From: Pasteurella sp030783905
Lineage (GTDB): Bacteria > Pseudomonadota > Gammaproteobacteria > Enterobacterales > Pasteurellaceae
Assembly: GCA_051122655.1 (NCBI GenBank)
Contig: CP182107.1
Span: 2,202,453 to 2,266,452 of the forward strand
Reading direction: 5' to 3'
DNA length: 64,000 nucleotides
Under the pieces are notes generated by a model. That model was not told the DNA's origin, did not search any database, and saw only the letters and a program-made list of their open reading frames with translations. Position numbers and translations under genes: made by a program. Below are positions 32,974 through 41,086 of this stretch, in pieces (positions within the stretch are counted from its first letter, which is position 1; the number at the start of each line of letters is the position of its first letter).

Positions 32974-33007
32974 AAAAAAACCTCCCGAAATGGCTTCCGA
33001 GAGGTTT
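32974..33007 (-). terminator. his attenuator terminator
   Basis: On the minus strand a 13-bp stem AAACCTCTCGGAA / TTTCGGGAGGTTT (two G-U pairs, loop GCCA) is followed by seven T residues. It lies between hisL and hisG. Upstream arms (GGAAGAT/ATCTTCC around 33034-33056, and CACCCG with two CGGGTG copies) allow the alternative pairings expected of an attenuator. Confidence 0.88.
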
Positions 33008-33081
33008 ATATTGTTCGTCATTTTATCGCACACCCGGAAGATTTGTTATCTTCCAAGCATCACTAAACACCCGAAAGATAA

Positions 33082-33123
33082 TCAGGAGAGCGGGTGATGA
33101 TGAGTCGTGCGATTAAAATTCAT
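33082..33123 (-). CDS. hisL: his operon leader peptide
   Basis: A 13-codon reading frame encoding MNFNRTTHHHPLS, with three consecutive His codons, preceded by SD AAGGA (33130-33134 on the plus strand as TCCTT) and followed by an attenuator terminator 75 bases later, then hisG. Ribosome stalling at the His codons when charged tRNA-His is scarce would favour the antiterminator. E. coli HisL has seven His codons in a row, so this one is probably a less extreme sensor. It is too short for ordinary ORF finders. Confidence 0.9.
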   Translation of the reverse strand: MNFNRTTHHHPLS

Positions 33124-33200
33124 AGTGTATCCTTAATTGGTTAATTGCTATTCAAATTACTGTAAAAAAAATGAACTGGCAAGTGTTTTTTACAAAAAAA

Positions 33201-33956
33201 TTAGATTTTTTTCGCTTTAATAAAAAGCAGTACGGGACGATGCTGTAAATCTTTAAATTCTTGTTGCCATTCTGGTTGATCGGCGAGCATCGGTTCTGCC
33301 ATCTGCTCAATTTGAAATCCCGCCTGAATCAGTTGATTGATAAGGGTAGCCGTGGTGCGATGATAGGTTTTAAACGGTTGTTTAAACCAATTACGATCAC
33401 GTTCGCCTTCATCTCGATAGTAATTCAAGCGATACGCCACTTGACGTTTCTGTTGATCTTTTTCCCAACGTTCGCCTTCTTGATAACAGGTGACGATCGG
33501 ATGTTCTTGCGAGAAAATCAGATAACCATTCGGCTTTAATTTTTGGTAGATCGCTTGCAATAATTGAGCAAAATCTTGCACGTAGTGAAAGGCAAACGAG
33601 CTAGTGATAACATCAAAATCTGTTTCAGCGAAATCCGCGAGTTGTTCCATCGGAAGTTGGTGTAAGGCAAAGCGCGGTTGATTTTGGCAAAGTTTTGCTA
33701 GATCATGTGCAGCTTGCTGCAACATAGTCTGAGAAAGGTCAATACCCACCACAAAGCTGGCATGACGTTGCAAATATAGTTGTAAATGTCCGCCAGTGCC
33801 ACAGCCGAGATCGAGCAATTTTTTATTGCGCAGATCGGGGAGTAAAGACAACATCGTGGGCTTTTCGACCACTTCATTTAAGCTGATGGGATTATCCCGC
33901 AATTTTTGGTACAGCTCGAAAAATTGCGGGCTATCATAGACGCTTTTTTTATTCAT
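33201..33956 (-). CDS. Class I SAM-dependent methyltransferase
   Basis: A 251-residue methyltransferase. SAM motif I is KLLDLGCGTGGHLQLYL at about residues 45-60, followed by VVGIDLS (motif II) and DVITSSFAFHYVQDF (motif III-like). It resembles small-molecule methyltransferases of the UbiE/type 11 group; the substrate is unknown. The start was set at MNKKSVYDSP, one base after the ushA stop; an upstream in-frame ATG would overlap ushA. The 3' end is 80 bases before hisL. Confidence 0.85.
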   Translation of the reverse strand: MNKKSVYDSPQFFELYQKLRDNPISLNEVVEKPTMLSLLPDLRNKKLLDLGCGTGGHLQLYLQRHASFVVGIDLSQTMLQQAAHDLAKLCQNQPRFALHQLPMEQLADFAETDFDVITSSFAFHYVQDFAQLLQAIYQKLKPNGYLIFSQEHPIVTCYQEGERWEKDQQKRQVAYRLNYYRDEGERDRNWFKQPFKTYHRTTATLINQLIQAGFQIEQMAEPMLADQPEWQQEFKDLQHRPVLLFIKAKKI

Positions 33957-33957
33957 C

Positions 33958-35607
33958 TTATTTGAAGATGATGTCATCTTTTGGATCGTATTTAGACGCG
34001 TCTAATACTTTGTTTTCTTCAAAGTATTTTTTCAGCATTTCCGCATCGATAAAGCCTGTGTTGACATAGCTTGGGTGTTTTTTCAAGACAGGGTAGCCAT
34101 CACCACCACCAGCACAGTAGTCTGGTACAGAGACTTTATACGTTTTTTTCAAATCCAGTGCTTTGCCACCGACTTTGACATCAGATACTTTTTGTGCAGT
34201 ACGGTCAACGACCATTGAAAGTCCAGCAAATTGCGGGTAGGCACCGCTATCCACTTGTTTTAACGCGACCACATTGAGGTAGTCTAAAAGCTCTTGCCCC
34301 GTGAAATCTACGGTCGCAATCATGTTACCAAAAGGTTGAACCGTAAGGAGATCTTTATAAGTCGTTTCCCCTTCGTTGATATCGGTACGGATACCGCCTG
34401 AGTTCATGATTCCCACATCGGCTTTAACACGTTCCATTTGAGATTGCGCGATTAAACGACCTAAATTAGTTTGATGGAAACGGATAATTTTACGATCACC
34501 AACAAATTTCCCTTTTACTTCACCGACTTTCACGCCTAATAAGCGATCACCTTCATCTTGGTATTTTTTCAAATGCGCAAACACGGTTGGATCTTCTGCA
34601 ATTTCAGGCTGGTAAAGTTTGTAGTCTGTTTTACCGTCTTCTAACTTGATTTTCTGTTTTAAGTTAATTGGAATTAATTCGTATTTCACCAATTTCGTTT
34701 CGCCGTTTTTGAATTCAAAATCCGCACGACCGATATATTTTCCCCATTCGCCCGCTTGAACAATCCACGTCCCATTTTGGAAGTCTGGTTTACATGTTTC
34801 CCCCGGTGTGTATTGGATTTTGAATTGACCTTGCTCATCAAGACAGACGGTATCATGCGTATGACCGCCGATAATTAAATCAAAGGCACCTTTCTCTAAT
34901 GTACGTGCCATCGTGACATCGCCCGGTGCATTATGTCCATGTTTACCATCAAAATAGTAGCCCATGTGGGTTAACGCAATGCGGATATCCGGTTTTTCCG
35001 TTTGATTAATCTCAGCCAAGGTGTTTTTGGCGGTTTCTATTGGGTTCTTGAAAATCACATGATCAACGACTTCAGGGTTACCCAATTTTGCAGTATCTTC
35101 GGTAGTTAGGCCGACGACCGCAATTTTGAGGTCATCTCTGTTTAACATCACATAAGGATTAACTAACGGTTTGTTGGTTTTCTTATTGATCACATTAGCG
35201 GAAATCAGTGGGAACTTCGCCCATTTTTCTTGCATCTCAAGTAACTGAATTGGGAAATCAAATTCATGGTTACCGAGGACCGCTACGTCATAACCAATCA
35301 TATTCATGCCTTCAATATCTGGCTTAGCATTTTGCATATCAGACTCTGGCACACCAGTATTGTAGTCGCCTGCATGGAGTAAAACGACCGAGCCACCTTT
35401 ACCTTGTACTTCTTTACGAATGTTGTCAATTAAAGTTTTGTGTGCGGCAAAACCATACTCACCTTTACTGTTTTTCCAGAAATGACCATGGGTGTCATTT
35501 GCATGTAACACAGTAATCTTGTAGGTTTTGTCTTGAGTATAAGCATAGGCTTGGCTGATGAGCCCCAATGACAATACAATTGCGCTGAATGTGGTTAGTT
35601 TTTTCAT
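33958..35607 (-). CDS. ushA: Periplasmic UDP-sugar hydrolase / 5'-nucleotidase
   Basis: Hydrolyses nucleotides and UDP-sugars in the periplasm, allowing nucleoside salvage. A signal peptide spans residues 1-22 (ending QAYA). The metallophosphatase domain has VLHANDTHGHF, VLLHAGDYNTG, VLGNHEFDFP and GGHTHDT; the C-terminal 5'-nucleotidase domain (about 360-540) has NSGGIRTDINEG and YCAGGGDGYP. The 549 residues equal UshA of E. coli (550). It is distinct from the 603-residue NadN of Haemophilus. Confidence 0.92.
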   Translation of the reverse strand: MKKLTTFSAIVLSLGLISQAYAYTQDKTYKITVLHANDTHGHFWKNSKGEYGFAAHKTLIDNIRKEVQGKGGSVVLLHAGDYNTGVPESDMQNAKPDIEGMNMIGYDVAVLGNHEFDFPIQLLEMQEKWAKFPLISANVINKKTNKPLVNPYVMLNRDDLKIAVVGLTTEDTAKLGNPEVVDHVIFKNPIETAKNTLAEINQTEKPDIRIALTHMGYYFDGKHGHNAPGDVTMARTLEKGAFDLIIGGHTHDTVCLDEQGQFKIQYTPGETCKPDFQNGTWIVQAGEWGKYIGRADFEFKNGETKLVKYELIPINLKQKIKLEDGKTDYKLYQPEIAEDPTVFAHLKKYQDEGDRLLGVKVGEVKGKFVGDRKIIRFHQTNLGRLIAQSQMERVKADVGIMNSGGIRTDINEGETTYKDLLTVQPFGNMIATVDFTGQELLDYLNVVALKQVDSGAYPQFAGLSMVVDRTAQKVSDVKVGGKALDLKKTYKVSVPDYCAGGGDGYPVLKKHPSYVNTGFIDAEMLKKYFEENKVLDASKYDPKDDIIFK

Positions 35608-35693
35608 TGTAAACCTCTAAAGCTAAAAAATTCTCTCACTATATACTTAAAATTTTGTATCAAGCCAAGTCTTTTGCATCAAATTTGTGAGCT

Positions 35694-36950
35694 TTAACCT
35701 AAAAATGTGGGTAGTACACCAAACTGTGCAGCGACTTGTGCCACAATATTTAATACACCAAATAGAATCACAAAATAAATCATAAAGTTACCACCATAAA
35801 CGGTATAGTGGGATTCCGTAAAACGTTGGCGTGTGGCTTTCGCTAACAGGGCAGGGACGATGACAGCCCAAATCGTTGCGGCTAAGCCGGCATAACCAAT
35901 TGCTACAACAAACCCATAGGGGAACTGTAAGCTGAGTAAAAGTGGTGGAAGAAAGGTCACTAAAGTTGTTTTGGTTCGCCCTAAGTGACTGTCATCAAAT
36001 TTTAATAAGTCGGCGAGGTAATCAAATAGGCCTAAGCTGACCCCTAAAAACGAGCTGGCAATCGCCATATAAGCAAAGAAATTAAGTACAATACCCATGT
36101 AATCGGTTTGAGTATATTGTGATAAAGCCTTGAGTAAGGCGGCAATATCGCCTCCTTTTTCAATGACTGGTGCAAATTGATGGCGAGGTAAGTTACCTTG
36201 TACGGCAAGCTGCCACAACGCATAAATCACGAAGGCGATACCCGTCCCGAGAAAAATCGCTTTGACCACAGATTGTGCATGACGATCGTAGTATTTGACT
36301 AAACTTGGCACATTACCGTGAAAACCAAAGGAGACCAAGCAAACAGGAAGTGCGGTGAGAAGATAAGGTAAATAGTGTCTTTCTTCTTGCGCAAAATGAT
36401 TAAAAAGTACATCACGGTTGACAGAACTCATCAATCCACTTGTGGAAAGAAGAAAGGCAATGACCATGCCACCGATGAGGACTGTCGTAAAACGATCCAC
36501 TGCTTTGGTGGATAACCATACAAATCCAGCTAATATGCAACAAAAAATCAAAGAACCGGTCCCTCGACCAATGTCCACCGTATTGTCAGGATGACTGAAG
36601 ACTTGATTTAAGAGGTTTTGCGTAATTCCGCCACCAGAGGTAATGTAGGCATAAGTTAAAATATATAGAACAAAAGCGATGGATAAGCCATTAATCAGGT
36701 TCCAGCGTTGACCAAGTAAATCTTTCACAATCGTGTCGAAACTAGCGCCCGTTGGATAATGCAAATTCGCTTCTAAGATCATTAAACCTGAAGTCGTCAT
36801 ACAAAACCAGGTGTAGGCTAATAAAAGAAGGGATCCGATAAACCACACGCCTGCGGTTGCAGTTGGGTTAGCGAGCATACCCGCACCAATTGCAGTGCCA
36901 GCAATAATCATGGCGCCACCTAATAAAGAAGGTAATGTTTTTGTTGTCAT
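35694..36950 (-). CDS. mtr: Tryptophan-specific permease (HAAAP family)
   Basis: An 11-helix aromatic amino acid transporter of 418 residues. The N-terminus SLLGGAMIIAGTAIGAGMLANP and the blocks WFCMTTSGLMILEANLHYPTGASFDTI, GLSIAFVLYILTYAYI and SFGFHGNVPSLVKYY match E. coli Mtr more closely than TyrP. Specificity for tryptophan is supported by a TrpR-type palindrome in front of it (36985-37006). It is monocistronic, divergent from ppa. Confidence 0.87.
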   Translation of the reverse strand: MTTKTLPSLLGGAMIIAGTAIGAGMLANPTATAGVWFIGSLLLLAYTWFCMTTSGLMILEANLHYPTGASFDTIVKDLLGQRWNLINGLSIAFVLYILTYAYITSGGGITQNLLNQVFSHPDNTVDIGRGTGSLIFCCILAGFVWLSTKAVDRFTTVLIGGMVIAFLLSTSGLMSSVNRDVLFNHFAQEERHYLPYLLTALPVCLVSFGFHGNVPSLVKYYDRHAQSVVKAIFLGTGIAFVIYALWQLAVQGNLPRHQFAPVIEKGGDIAALLKALSQYTQTDYMGIVLNFFAYMAIASSFLGVSLGLFDYLADLLKFDDSHLGRTKTTLVTFLPPLLLSLQFPYGFVVAIGYAGLAATIWAVIVPALLAKATRQRFTESHYTVYGGNFMIYFVILFGVLNIVAQVAAQFGVLPTFLG

Positions 36951-36984
36951 AAAAGTACCACAGTGTTGTTATTGTTGATTAAAC

Positions 36985-37006
36985 TTGCACTATTTTAATA
37001 GTGCAA
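36985..37006 (-). promoter_or_regulatory. TrpR-like operator over the mtr -10
   Basis: A perfect 22-base palindrome: TTGCACTATT, spacer TT, AATAGTGCAA. It keeps the ACTA/TAGT half-site cores of the E. coli TrpR operator and matches a symmetrised operator, from memory, at about 17 of 22 positions. On the minus strand the mtr -10 TAAAAT (36992-36997) lies inside it, with TTGCTT (37014-37019) as -35 at 16 bases. Confidence 0.7.
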
Positions 37007-37080
37007 AAATAAAAAGCAATGAATTTTTGTTAAACAACGTTATTATTTTGTACGTCTATTGAGATGAACGGGGCGATATC

Positions 37081-37110
37081 TCGACAAGTTTGTGCGAATA
37101 ACGCTATAAT
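37081..37110 (+). promoter_or_regulatory. ppa promoter
   Basis: TCGACA (37081-37086) and a perfect TATAAT (37105-37110) with an 18-base spacer, 44 bases before the ppa start codon; SD AAGGA follows at 37141-37145. Confidence 0.65.
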
Positions 37111-37154
37111 TGAGTGCGTTTATTTATAACTAACTTGAAATAAGGAATAAAAAA

Positions 37155-37682
37155 ATGGGTTTAGAAACAGTACCAGCAGGTAAAGCATTACCAGATGATA
37201 TCTATGTTGTCATTGAAATCCCAGCTAACTCAGATCCAATTAAATACGAAGTGGATAAAGAAAGTGGCTCATTATTTGTTGACCGTTTTATGGCGACAGC
37301 GATGTTCTATCCAGCGAACTATGGTTATGTGAATAATACGCTTTCTTTAGATGGTGACCCAGTAGATGTCTTAGTCCCAACACCTTACCCATTACAACCG
37401 GGTTCTGTGATTCGTTGCCGTCCAGTGGGTGTGTTAAAAATGACCGATGAAGCGGGTAGTGATGCGAAAGTGGTGGCAGTACCACACAGCAAATTAACCA
37501 AAGAATATGATCACATCAAAGATGTGAATGATTTACCAGCCTTATTAAAAGCACAAATTCAACACTTCTTCGAAAGCTACAAAGCATTAGAAGCAGGTAA
37601 ATGGGTGAAAGTGGATGGTTGGGAAGGCGTTGATGCGGCCCGCCAAGAAATTTTAGATTCATTTGAACGTGCCAAAAAATAA
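37155..37682 (+). CDS. ppa: Inorganic pyrophosphatase (family I)
   Basis: Hydrolyses pyrophosphate and so drives biosynthetic reactions. The 175-residue length is that of the bacterial hexameric enzyme. The family signature DGDPVDVLV is near residue 66, preceded by FYPANYGYVNNTLS, with the KWVKVDGWEG segment near the C-terminus. SD AAGGAATAAAAAA. It is monocistronic with a strong terminator. Confidence 0.97.
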   Translation: MGLETVPAGKALPDDIYVVIEIPANSDPIKYEVDKESGSLFVDRFMATAMFYPANYGYVNNTLSLDGDPVDVLVPTPYPLQPGSVIRCRPVGVLKMTDEAGSDAKVVAVPHSKLTKEYDHIKDVNDLPALLKAQIQHFFESYKALEAGKWVKVDGWEGVDAARQEILDSFERAKK

Positions 37683-37694
37683 CCTTTTTGTTTT

Positions 37695-37723
37695 AATACC
37701 GCTTGAAAGGGCGGTATTTTTTT
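37695..37723 (+). terminator. Terminator after ppa
   Basis: AATACCGC/GCGGTATT stem with an 8-base loop and a run of seven T. Confidence 0.85.
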
Positions 37724-37745
37724 ATCTCAATTGAGTGAGGACTTT

Positions 37746-38519
37746 ATGATGAAATTGACTAAAACAATCCTATGGGTACCCACTTTCGCGTTGATGCTGA
37801 ATGCTTGTGCCGATTCTGCCAGTATTAATCAGCAGTCAGCCTCTTCTTATCGACAAACCATTAATCAAGCACGAACTAAAGGTGTGCTAGATACCACCTC
37901 TGTTACAGCCAAACGTATTCATACTGTGTTTAATAAAATGGTGCCGTATGCCAATGCCGAAAATCAGACAGGGCAACCTTTCCATTGGCAGATGAGCGTG
38001 ATCAAATCAAAAGAATTAAATGCTTGGGCGATGCCAGGCGGCAAAATGGCATTTTATACTGGCTTAGTGGATGCTTTACAATTAACCAATGATGAAATTG
38101 CAACCGTGATTGGTCATGAAATGGCGCATGCACTGAAAGAGCACGGTAAGAAAAAGGTAAATATGGGGCAATTTACGGATGTATTAGCCCAAGTCAGTCA
38201 TATTGCACTTTCGACGGCTATTGGGAGTGATGGCAGTGCAATGGTAGTGGGATTAACCAAGGATTGGGCGTTAGATAAACCGTATTCTCGTAGTAATGAA
38301 ACTGAAGCCGATGAAGTGGGATTAATGTTAATGGCAAAATCTGGGTTTAATCCTCAGGCTGCCCCTCGTGTGTGGGAAAAAATGCAACGGGCATCCTCGG
38401 GAAATCAAAGCGTACTGGCTGCGTTATCTTCAACTCACCCAAATGATGCCGAGCGGCAACAAAACTTATTACGTTTAATGCCTCAGGCAATGGCACTCTA
38501 TAACGCATCAAAAAAGTAA
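37746..38519 (+). CDS. M48-family metalloprotease lipoprotein (LoiP/YggG-like)
   Basis: A 257-residue outer-membrane lipoprotein protease. The start was set at the first ATG (tandem ATG ATG), not the upstream TTG. The lipoprotein signal ends LMLNAC with Cys at about residue 20-21. The zinc motif HEMAH is intact in ATVIGHEMAHALKEHG, and the third ligand Glu lies in SRSNETEADEVGLMLM. E. coli LoiP (YggG) is the closest known type, implicated in outer-membrane quality control. Confidence 0.88.
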   Translation: MMKLTKTILWVPTFALMLNACADSASINQQSASSYRQTINQARTKGVLDTTSVTAKRIHTVFNKMVPYANAENQTGQPFHWQMSVIKSKELNAWAMPGGKMAFYTGLVDALQLTNDEIATVIGHEMAHALKEHGKKKVNMGQFTDVLAQVSHIALSTAIGSDGSAMVVGLTKDWALDKPYSRSNETEADEVGLMLMAKSGFNPQAAPRVWEKMQRASSGNQSVLAALSSTHPNDAERQQNLLRLMPQAMALYNASKK

Positions 38520-38545
38520 TCGTAGAGAATTAAGCGACAAGAATA

Positions 38546-38583
38546 AAAATGGGGAGTGTGGTAAAAAACGCGCCCCATTTTTT
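38546..38583 (+). terminator. Terminator after the M48 protease gene
   Basis: AAAATGGGG (38546-38554) and CCCCATTTT (38573-38581) pair around an 18-base loop, followed by T residues. Confidence 0.65.
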
Positions 38584-38608
38584 CATTCTGAGTTGGCTGT
38601 AAATCGTC

Positions 38609-39079
38609 TTAGAGTATTTTGCTTATCGTTAAGCCCAGTATAAAACTGACCAGCAAAGTAAATAAGCAACTCAACAAAAAAGCACGCATCGCTGTTTTAG
38701 TAAAAAATGAAGGTTTAAACAATGCAGGGTAAATCCCTGCAAGCGTGGCACCAATCAGCCAGAAAAAATAAATTCCCCATATTGCGGCCGCTCCTTTAGG
38801 ATCATCCATCGTGGTGCTTGTTATGGCGAAGAAAATAAATAAGCCTAAGGCAGAGAGTGCACTGCCTGTGACCGCCGCAGGACGAACAAACAGATAGGGT
38901 AACCAAGCACAAATAAAAGGCAACGTAAGCGAGAGAAGATTGGATAACGCAAAATACATCACATCAGCATACGGCAAATGAAGTGATTTGTTAAAAAAAT
39001 AGCTACTGAGAAGCGCATACATCATGATGATAATCGAGCTCAGTACCACAGTTATTTGGGCAAGTCTTTTTTCTGTCAT
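38609..39079 (-). CDS. Four-helix membrane protein of unknown function
   Basis: A 156-residue protein with four predicted membrane helices (about residues 10-30, 42-64, 71-90 and 128-152, with a further hydrophobic stretch at 99-118). No conserved motif was recognised. It is convergent with the M48 gene. The SD region before MTEKRLAQ is weak (AAGGTAAAGACAAG). It may be a lineage-restricted Pasteurellaceae protein. Confidence 0.6.
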   Translation of the reverse strand: MTEKRLAQITVVLSSIIIMMYALLSSYFFNKSLHLPYADVMYFALSNLLSLTLPFICAWLPYLFVRPAAVTGSALSALGLFIFFAITSTTMDDPKGAAAIWGIYFFWLIGATLAGIYPALFKPSFFTKTAMRAFLLSCLFTLLVSFILGLTISKIL

Positions 39080-39208
39080 CTTGTCTTTACCTTAACTGAT
39101 GAAAAACGGTAATCGTTATGTATCCTAAACGGAAGAGATAAAGTACTCAAGGGGTTATTCAAAGTAGGCGGATAGGTGAGTGAATATTAATAACAAGAAA
39201 GAGACAAT

Positions 39209-39231
39209 AAGTGCGGTATTTCACCGCACTT
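39209..39231. terminator. Uptake-sequence inverted pair after tonB
   Basis: AAGTGCGGT (39209-39217) and ACCGCACTT (39223-39231) with a 5-base loop, 3 bases after the tonB stop. The longer T-run is on the plus strand, so it is stronger in that direction, but it is the only candidate terminator of exbB-exbD-tonB. Confidence 0.65.
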
Positions 39232-39233
39232 TT

Positions 39234-39998
39234 TTAATTAGTGATTTTGAAACTTACAGGCACACTTACCTCATTTGGCATCCCCGCAGGTAATGGCCCA
39301 ACAGGACGCGCATTATTGACTGCAACGAGTGCCGCATTATCTAATTCTTCAGAACCAGAGGATTTGTTGATACGTGCATTGCTAATGACCCCTGCATTAT
39401 TAATGTGGAAGGTGATTGTCACCACACCCTGTTTACGCATCATACGTGCACGATTTGGATAACGCTTGTGCTTTTCAATTTCTCTACGTAATGCCGAACG
39501 ATAAGCATTCACCTCATCTGTGCTATTGCCTTTACCGACCAGATTAGGATTATTGGTTGTGATGTTACCCGTTGTAGTCGCTTGTTGATTGATCGATGAG
39601 TTGGAGTCAATTTGGCGATCTGACTTCGGTAAATCCCGTTGTTCTTTTTTCGGTTTCTTCGGTTTTTCTTTCGGCTTTTCCTTCGGTTTTTCTTTTGGCT
39701 TTTCAGGCTCTTTTGGTTTTTCAGGTTCTTTCGGTGGCTCTGGTTTCACCGTCGGATCCGCCACTTCTTCTTTGGGTTGTTCAGGTTCTACCACTGGTGG
39801 GGCTGGCTCGGGCTCAGGTTCTTCTAACACCGTGGCCGCAAGCATTTCCATGGAAATATGAGTTGATATGATATCGGCAGCAAATCCATTCGCACTGTCA
39901 TCGTCTTTTTGTACAATCCAATACAGGAAAGCAACAAAACTTGCGTGAAAAAGCAATGAAATTGCAAACCCGATGCAAGAACGACTTTTATCTATCAT
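39234..39998 (-). CDS. tonB: TonB energy-transducing protein
   Basis: Spans the periplasm and transmits the proton-motive force from ExbB/ExbD to TonB-dependent outer-membrane receptors for iron and haem. The 254-residue protein has an N-terminal membrane anchor (SCIGFAISLLFHASFVAFLYW), a long Pro-Glu/Pro-Lys region at about residues 62-120 with tandem KPKE repeats, and the C-terminal domain with YPNRARMMRKQGVVTITFHIN and GPLPAGMPNEVSVPVSF. It overlaps exbD by ATGA. Confidence 0.95.
   Translation of the reverse strand: MIDKSRSCIGFAISLLFHASFVAFLYWIVQKDDDSANGFAADIISTHISMEMLAATVLEEPEPEPAPPVVEPEQPKEEVADPTVKPEPPKEPEKPKEPEKPKEKPKEKPKEKPKKPKKEQRDLPKSDRQIDSNSSINQQATTTGNITTNNPNLVGKGNSTDEVNAYRSALRREIEKHKRYPNRARMMRKQGVVTITFHINNAGVISNARINKSSGSEELDNAALVAVNNARPVGPLPAGMPNEVSVPVSFKITN
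39640..39760. repeat. Degenerate tandem repeat encoding the TonB Lys-Pro stretch
   Basis: Short imperfect repeats of the type TTCGGTTTTTC/TTTTGGCTTTTC encode the KPKE/KPEKP units of TonB. The copy number could vary between strains by slippage in units of whole codons. Confidence 0.7.
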
Positions 39999-40387
39999 TG
40001 AGATGCTGCCTTTTCTTTAACCGTCACGATAGCGACATTTTTAATGTCATTTTTAGCCATAATATCGGTGATAGAAACGAAATCTTGGAAACTGGATTTT
40101 GCATCAACTTTCAAGGTCACTTTTTGATCTTTTGTCCAAGAACTGATTTCTTCTTCCAATGCTTCTCGTGTAATCGGTTTATCATGATAAAAAATGTCAC
40201 CACTTTCAGTGATGGTCAACAATTTGGCTAAATCATCAGAGCGAAATGCCACGGTTGAACTGGCTTTGGGAACATTCACTTGGATTTTACCTTGTGAAAT
40301 AAATGAGGCGGTAATCAACACGATAGCAAGCAATACCAACATAATATCAATAAACGGGATAATGTTGATTTCATCAAACTTTTTCAT
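39995..40387 (-). CDS. exbD: ExbD biopolymer transport protein
   Basis: A 130-residue inner-membrane protein of the TonB motor, with a single helix carrying the essential Asp in NIIPFIDIMLVLLAIVLITASF (the ion-channel Asp near residue 13) and a periplasmic domain. Overlaps tonB by 4 bases and follows exbB by 10 bases. Confidence 0.95.
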   Translation of the reverse strand: MKKFDEINIIPFIDIMLVLLAIVLITASFISQGKIQVNVPKASSTVAFRSDDLAKLLTITESGDIFYHDKPITREALEEEISSWTKDQKVTLKVDAKSSFQDFVSITDIMAKNDIKNVAIVTVKEKAASQ

Positions 40388-40396
40388 AGTCGCTCC

Positions 40397-40855
40397 CTAT
40401 GCTTGTTGTTTGGCTTTTTTCTCATTTAAGGCAAACCATTTTAAACGATTCACTTCCACTTTACGTCCTAAGCCGTTGTAACACACCATTGATGGAATCG
40501 CGACTAAGATACCAACAGCAGTCGCTTTGAGCGCTAACGATAAGTGCACCATAATGGCCGCTGCATCAATATCCCCACCAGAATGACCTAATTCATAGAA
40601 GGTTAAGAGAATACCGATCACCGTCCCCAACAAACCAACATAAGGTGCATTGGAACCAATGGTCGAAATCGCCGTCAAATGGCGTTGTAAGTCAATGTCC
40701 AATTCGTGCACACTTTCATAAGCGGCCACATTGACTCGATTTAAGAACAGAAAGCGTTCAATCACAAGCCAAACCATAATAAAGCTCATGAAAGCAAGTA
40801 AGCCTAAAATAATGTAATCAATATATTGTTGTAAGAATTGGAATAATTGTGGCAT
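40397..40855 (-). CDS. exbB: ExbB biopolymer transport protein
   Basis: Proton-channel subunit of the TonB system. The 152-residue protein has three membrane helices and the conserved block ISTIGSNAPYVGLLGTVIGIL, with LSLALKATAVGILVAIPSM in the last helix. At 152 residues it is the short Pasteurellaceae form; E. coli ExbB has 244. It is the first gene of exbB-exbD-tonB, with a possible Fur site 55 bases upstream. Confidence 0.94.
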   Translation of the reverse strand: MPQLFQFLQQYIDYIILGLLAFMSFIMVWLVIERFLFLNRVNVAAYESVHELDIDLQRHLTAISTIGSNAPYVGLLGTVIGILLTFYELGHSGGDIDAAAIMVHLSLALKATAVGILVAIPSMVCYNGLGRKVEVNRLKWFALNEKKAKQQA

Positions 40856-40909
40856 TTTTATAATCCTTTAATTTGTATCGCAAAATAAGATGGAATATTA
40901 TACGGTATT

Positions 40910-40928
40910 GAGAATTAATTTCAATTGC
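40910..40928 (-). promoter_or_regulatory. Fur-box-like site upstream of exbB
   Basis: GAGAATTAATTTCAATTGC matches the classical 19-base Fur consensus at about 11 of 19 positions and lies 55 bases before exbB, where iron control of TonB genes would be expected. It is a match by eye only. Confidence 0.5.
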
Positions 40929-41086
40929 AAGATTCTAGCATAAAGCGAAAAAAGGGGTAAATAAGAAATTCGTGCGATTTAGGATGATTATTTATCCAAT
41001 GTTGAATAAATGTTGTGTTGGATCAAACATTCATGTACGGAATAAAAAAGCGATGTCTTGATGACATCGCTTAGCCAGATCTTGAA

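Noticed and set aside
39589..39871. Long plus-strand Phe/Ser/Gly-rich reading frames opposite tonB
   Set aside because: They are mirror images of the TonB Pro-Lys repeat; tonB itself is certain on the other strand.
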